This document shows positions 5,196 to 5,797 of a stretch of 5,797 nt of DNA, in pieces. The stretch spans positions 1 to 5,797 of the forward strand of contig CASBQM010000266.1 of NCBI GenBank assembly GCA_949127645.1, read 5' to 3'. Position numbers and translations under genes: made by a program. Below the pieces are notes generated by a model. The model ran no database searches. It was given only the letters and a program-made list of their open reading frames with translations, and was not told the origin of the DNA. This stretch comes from Synechococcales cyanobacterium PMM_0036 (GTDB taxonomy: Bacteria > Cyanobacteriota > Cyanobacteriia > Elainellales > Elainellaceae). Numbering within the stretch: position 1 is the first letter of the stretch; every line of letters starts with the position of its first letter.

Positions 5196-5762
5196 TCACG
5201 AGCTAAACATAACGCCTTCGTAGAGTCTGTCGATCGCACAGCTAAATTCGATGCTTTCTAGAGCAAGAGTATCTTCGGCGGTGTAGGGTTCATAGATCCA
5301 GCGACGGCTTCCACTCCGGCGATAGCACTCGACGCTGATGCTTGTAGAGTCTACGAGAACATATTCTTCTAGAGTAGAAGACTGACGATACAGAGCAAAT
5401 TTATCTTTGCGATCGTAGGTTTCGGTGCCGGGAGAGAGGACTTCTACGATGAGTTTAGGATATTGAATAGCTTTAATGGCATTGCGATCGCGCTCATCGC
5501 AACTGACAATGAGATCAGGATACAGATAAAGGGTGGATGTAACCTGTACCTTCACATCTGATACATTAACGCGGCAACCTTTGAGCTGTAAGTGAGGACG
5601 TAGAGCAGTGTAAAGGTTAAGGGCAATGTCGTTATGAGGAATCGTGCCCCCTGTCATGGCAAGCACATCACCATTCACATACTCATAGCGCATCTCCTGG
5701 TGAGATTCCCAGTCTAGATAGGCTTCGGCGACCATCCTCAGCGGTTCGGGTGTAGCAATCAT
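5196..5762 (-). CDS. Uma2 family (DUF820) PD-(D/E)XK nuclease-like protein
   Basis: 188 residues, the usual size for this family. It shows the Uma2/DUF820 pattern in order: an N-terminal helix with YLDWESHQEMRYEYVNGDVLAM (15-36), an H-N pair (43-44) in a helix, VSDVKVQV (67-74), YPDLIVSC (81-88, Asp83), PKLIVEVLSPGTETYDRKDKF (102-122, Glu107 and Lys119/Lys121), Y125, and EEYVLVD (132-138). Asp83, Glu107 and the following Lys are the expected restriction-endonuclease-like catalytic set, so the active site looks intact. Cyanobacterial genomes often hold dozens of copies, and their cellular role is not established. Start: ATG at 5762, followed by the family-typical short lead. No clear ribosome site precedes it (AAAAAACG), which is common in cyanobacteria. 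There is no antitoxin-like partner within the window. Confidence 0.92.
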   Translation of the reverse strand: MIATPEPLRMVAEAYLDWESHQEMRYEYVNGDVLAMTGGTIPHNDIALNLYTALRPHLQLKGCRVNVSDVKVQVTSTLYLYPDLIVSCDERDRNAIKAIQYPKLIVEVLSPGTETYDRKDKFALYRQSSTLEEYVLVDSTSISVECYRRSGSRRWIYEPYTAEDTLALESIEFSCAIDRLYEGVMFSS

Positions 5763-5797
5763 CGTTTTTTAGAGTGTCTTAGGGTGAAAATTATTAC
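5763..5797 (-). promoter_or_regulatory. AT-rich leader upstream of Uma2, cut by the window edge
   Basis: The last 35 bases contain TAATAATTTT on the minus strand, which could supply a -10 element for the Uma2 gene. The -35 region would lie outside the window, so this is only a possibility. Confidence 0.25.

Larger units (their letters stand above)
62..5491. repeat. Dispersed HIP1 octamers (GCGATCGC), twelve copies
   Basis: Perfect copies begin at 62, 1022, 1175, 1585, 2450, 2971, 3303, 3938, 4753, 4856, 4937 and 5484. In random sequence about 0.1 would be expected in this length. This over-representation is a known hallmark of many cyanobacterial genomes and is the main basis for the taxonomic call. 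Ten lie in coding sequence, one in the divergent intergenic region and one just after the stop of the cysteine-repeat gene. Confidence 0.95.

Noticed and set aside
5196..5762. Uma2 as part of a defence or toxin-antitoxin pair
   Set aside because: No partner gene is adjacent within the window, and Uma2 genes are scattered in many copies in cyanobacteria, so the context gives no support.

Overview
The window looks like chromosomal DNA from a cyanobacterium. Twelve perfect copies of the cyanobacterial HIP1 octamer GCGATCGC are present in 5.8 kb. Several families here (DUF1822, CHAT-CHASE2, a short sigma-70-like protein, Uma2/DUF820) are also typical of filamentous or otherwise large-genome cyanobacteria such as the Leptolyngbya/Oscillatoria groups. 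The genus cannot be fixed from the sequence alone. There are no rRNA or tRNA genes, IS elements, CRISPR arrays or phage genes.

Layout. (1) 1-3183, minus strand: a three-gene cluster read from right to left, consisting of a small ECF-like sigma-70 factor (2533-3183), a DUF1822 protein (1552-2505) and a protein with a caspase-like CHAT domain followed by a membrane anchor and a CHASE2 sensor domain (1-1501, cut by the window edge). The gaps are 27 and 50 bp, so this is very probably an operon. (2) 3184-3415: a 232-bp divergent intergenic region holding three degenerate 13-bp tandem repeats. (3) 3416-3937, plus strand: an unrecognised secreted protein built from three repeats of about 42 residues, each with two cysteines. 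(4) 3973-4980, minus strand: a GtrB/DPM1-like polyprenyl-phosphate glycosyltransferase, convergent with the previous gene. (5) 4981-5195: an intergenic region with a clean 4 x 15-bp tandem repeat. (6) 5196-5762, minus strand: a Uma2-family (DUF820) nuclease-like protein.

The most interesting part is the sigma factor / DUF1822 / CHAT-CHASE2 operon. It has the parts of a membrane-sensor, protease and transcription-factor pathway: CHASE2 would sense a signal outside the cytoplasmic membrane, the CHAT domain (His243/Cys289 dyad intact) would be a cytoplasmic peptidase, and the sigma factor would be the output. In the type III-E CRISPR Craspase system a CHAT protease cuts Csx30, a protein that restrains a sigma factor. 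By analogy, DUF1822 could be the cut partner here. That analogy is inference; nothing in the sequence proves it. The divergent cysteine-repeat protein and the 13-bp repeats between the two transcription units are natural candidates for targets of such a pathway. The glycosyltransferase and Uma2 genes look unrelated to it.
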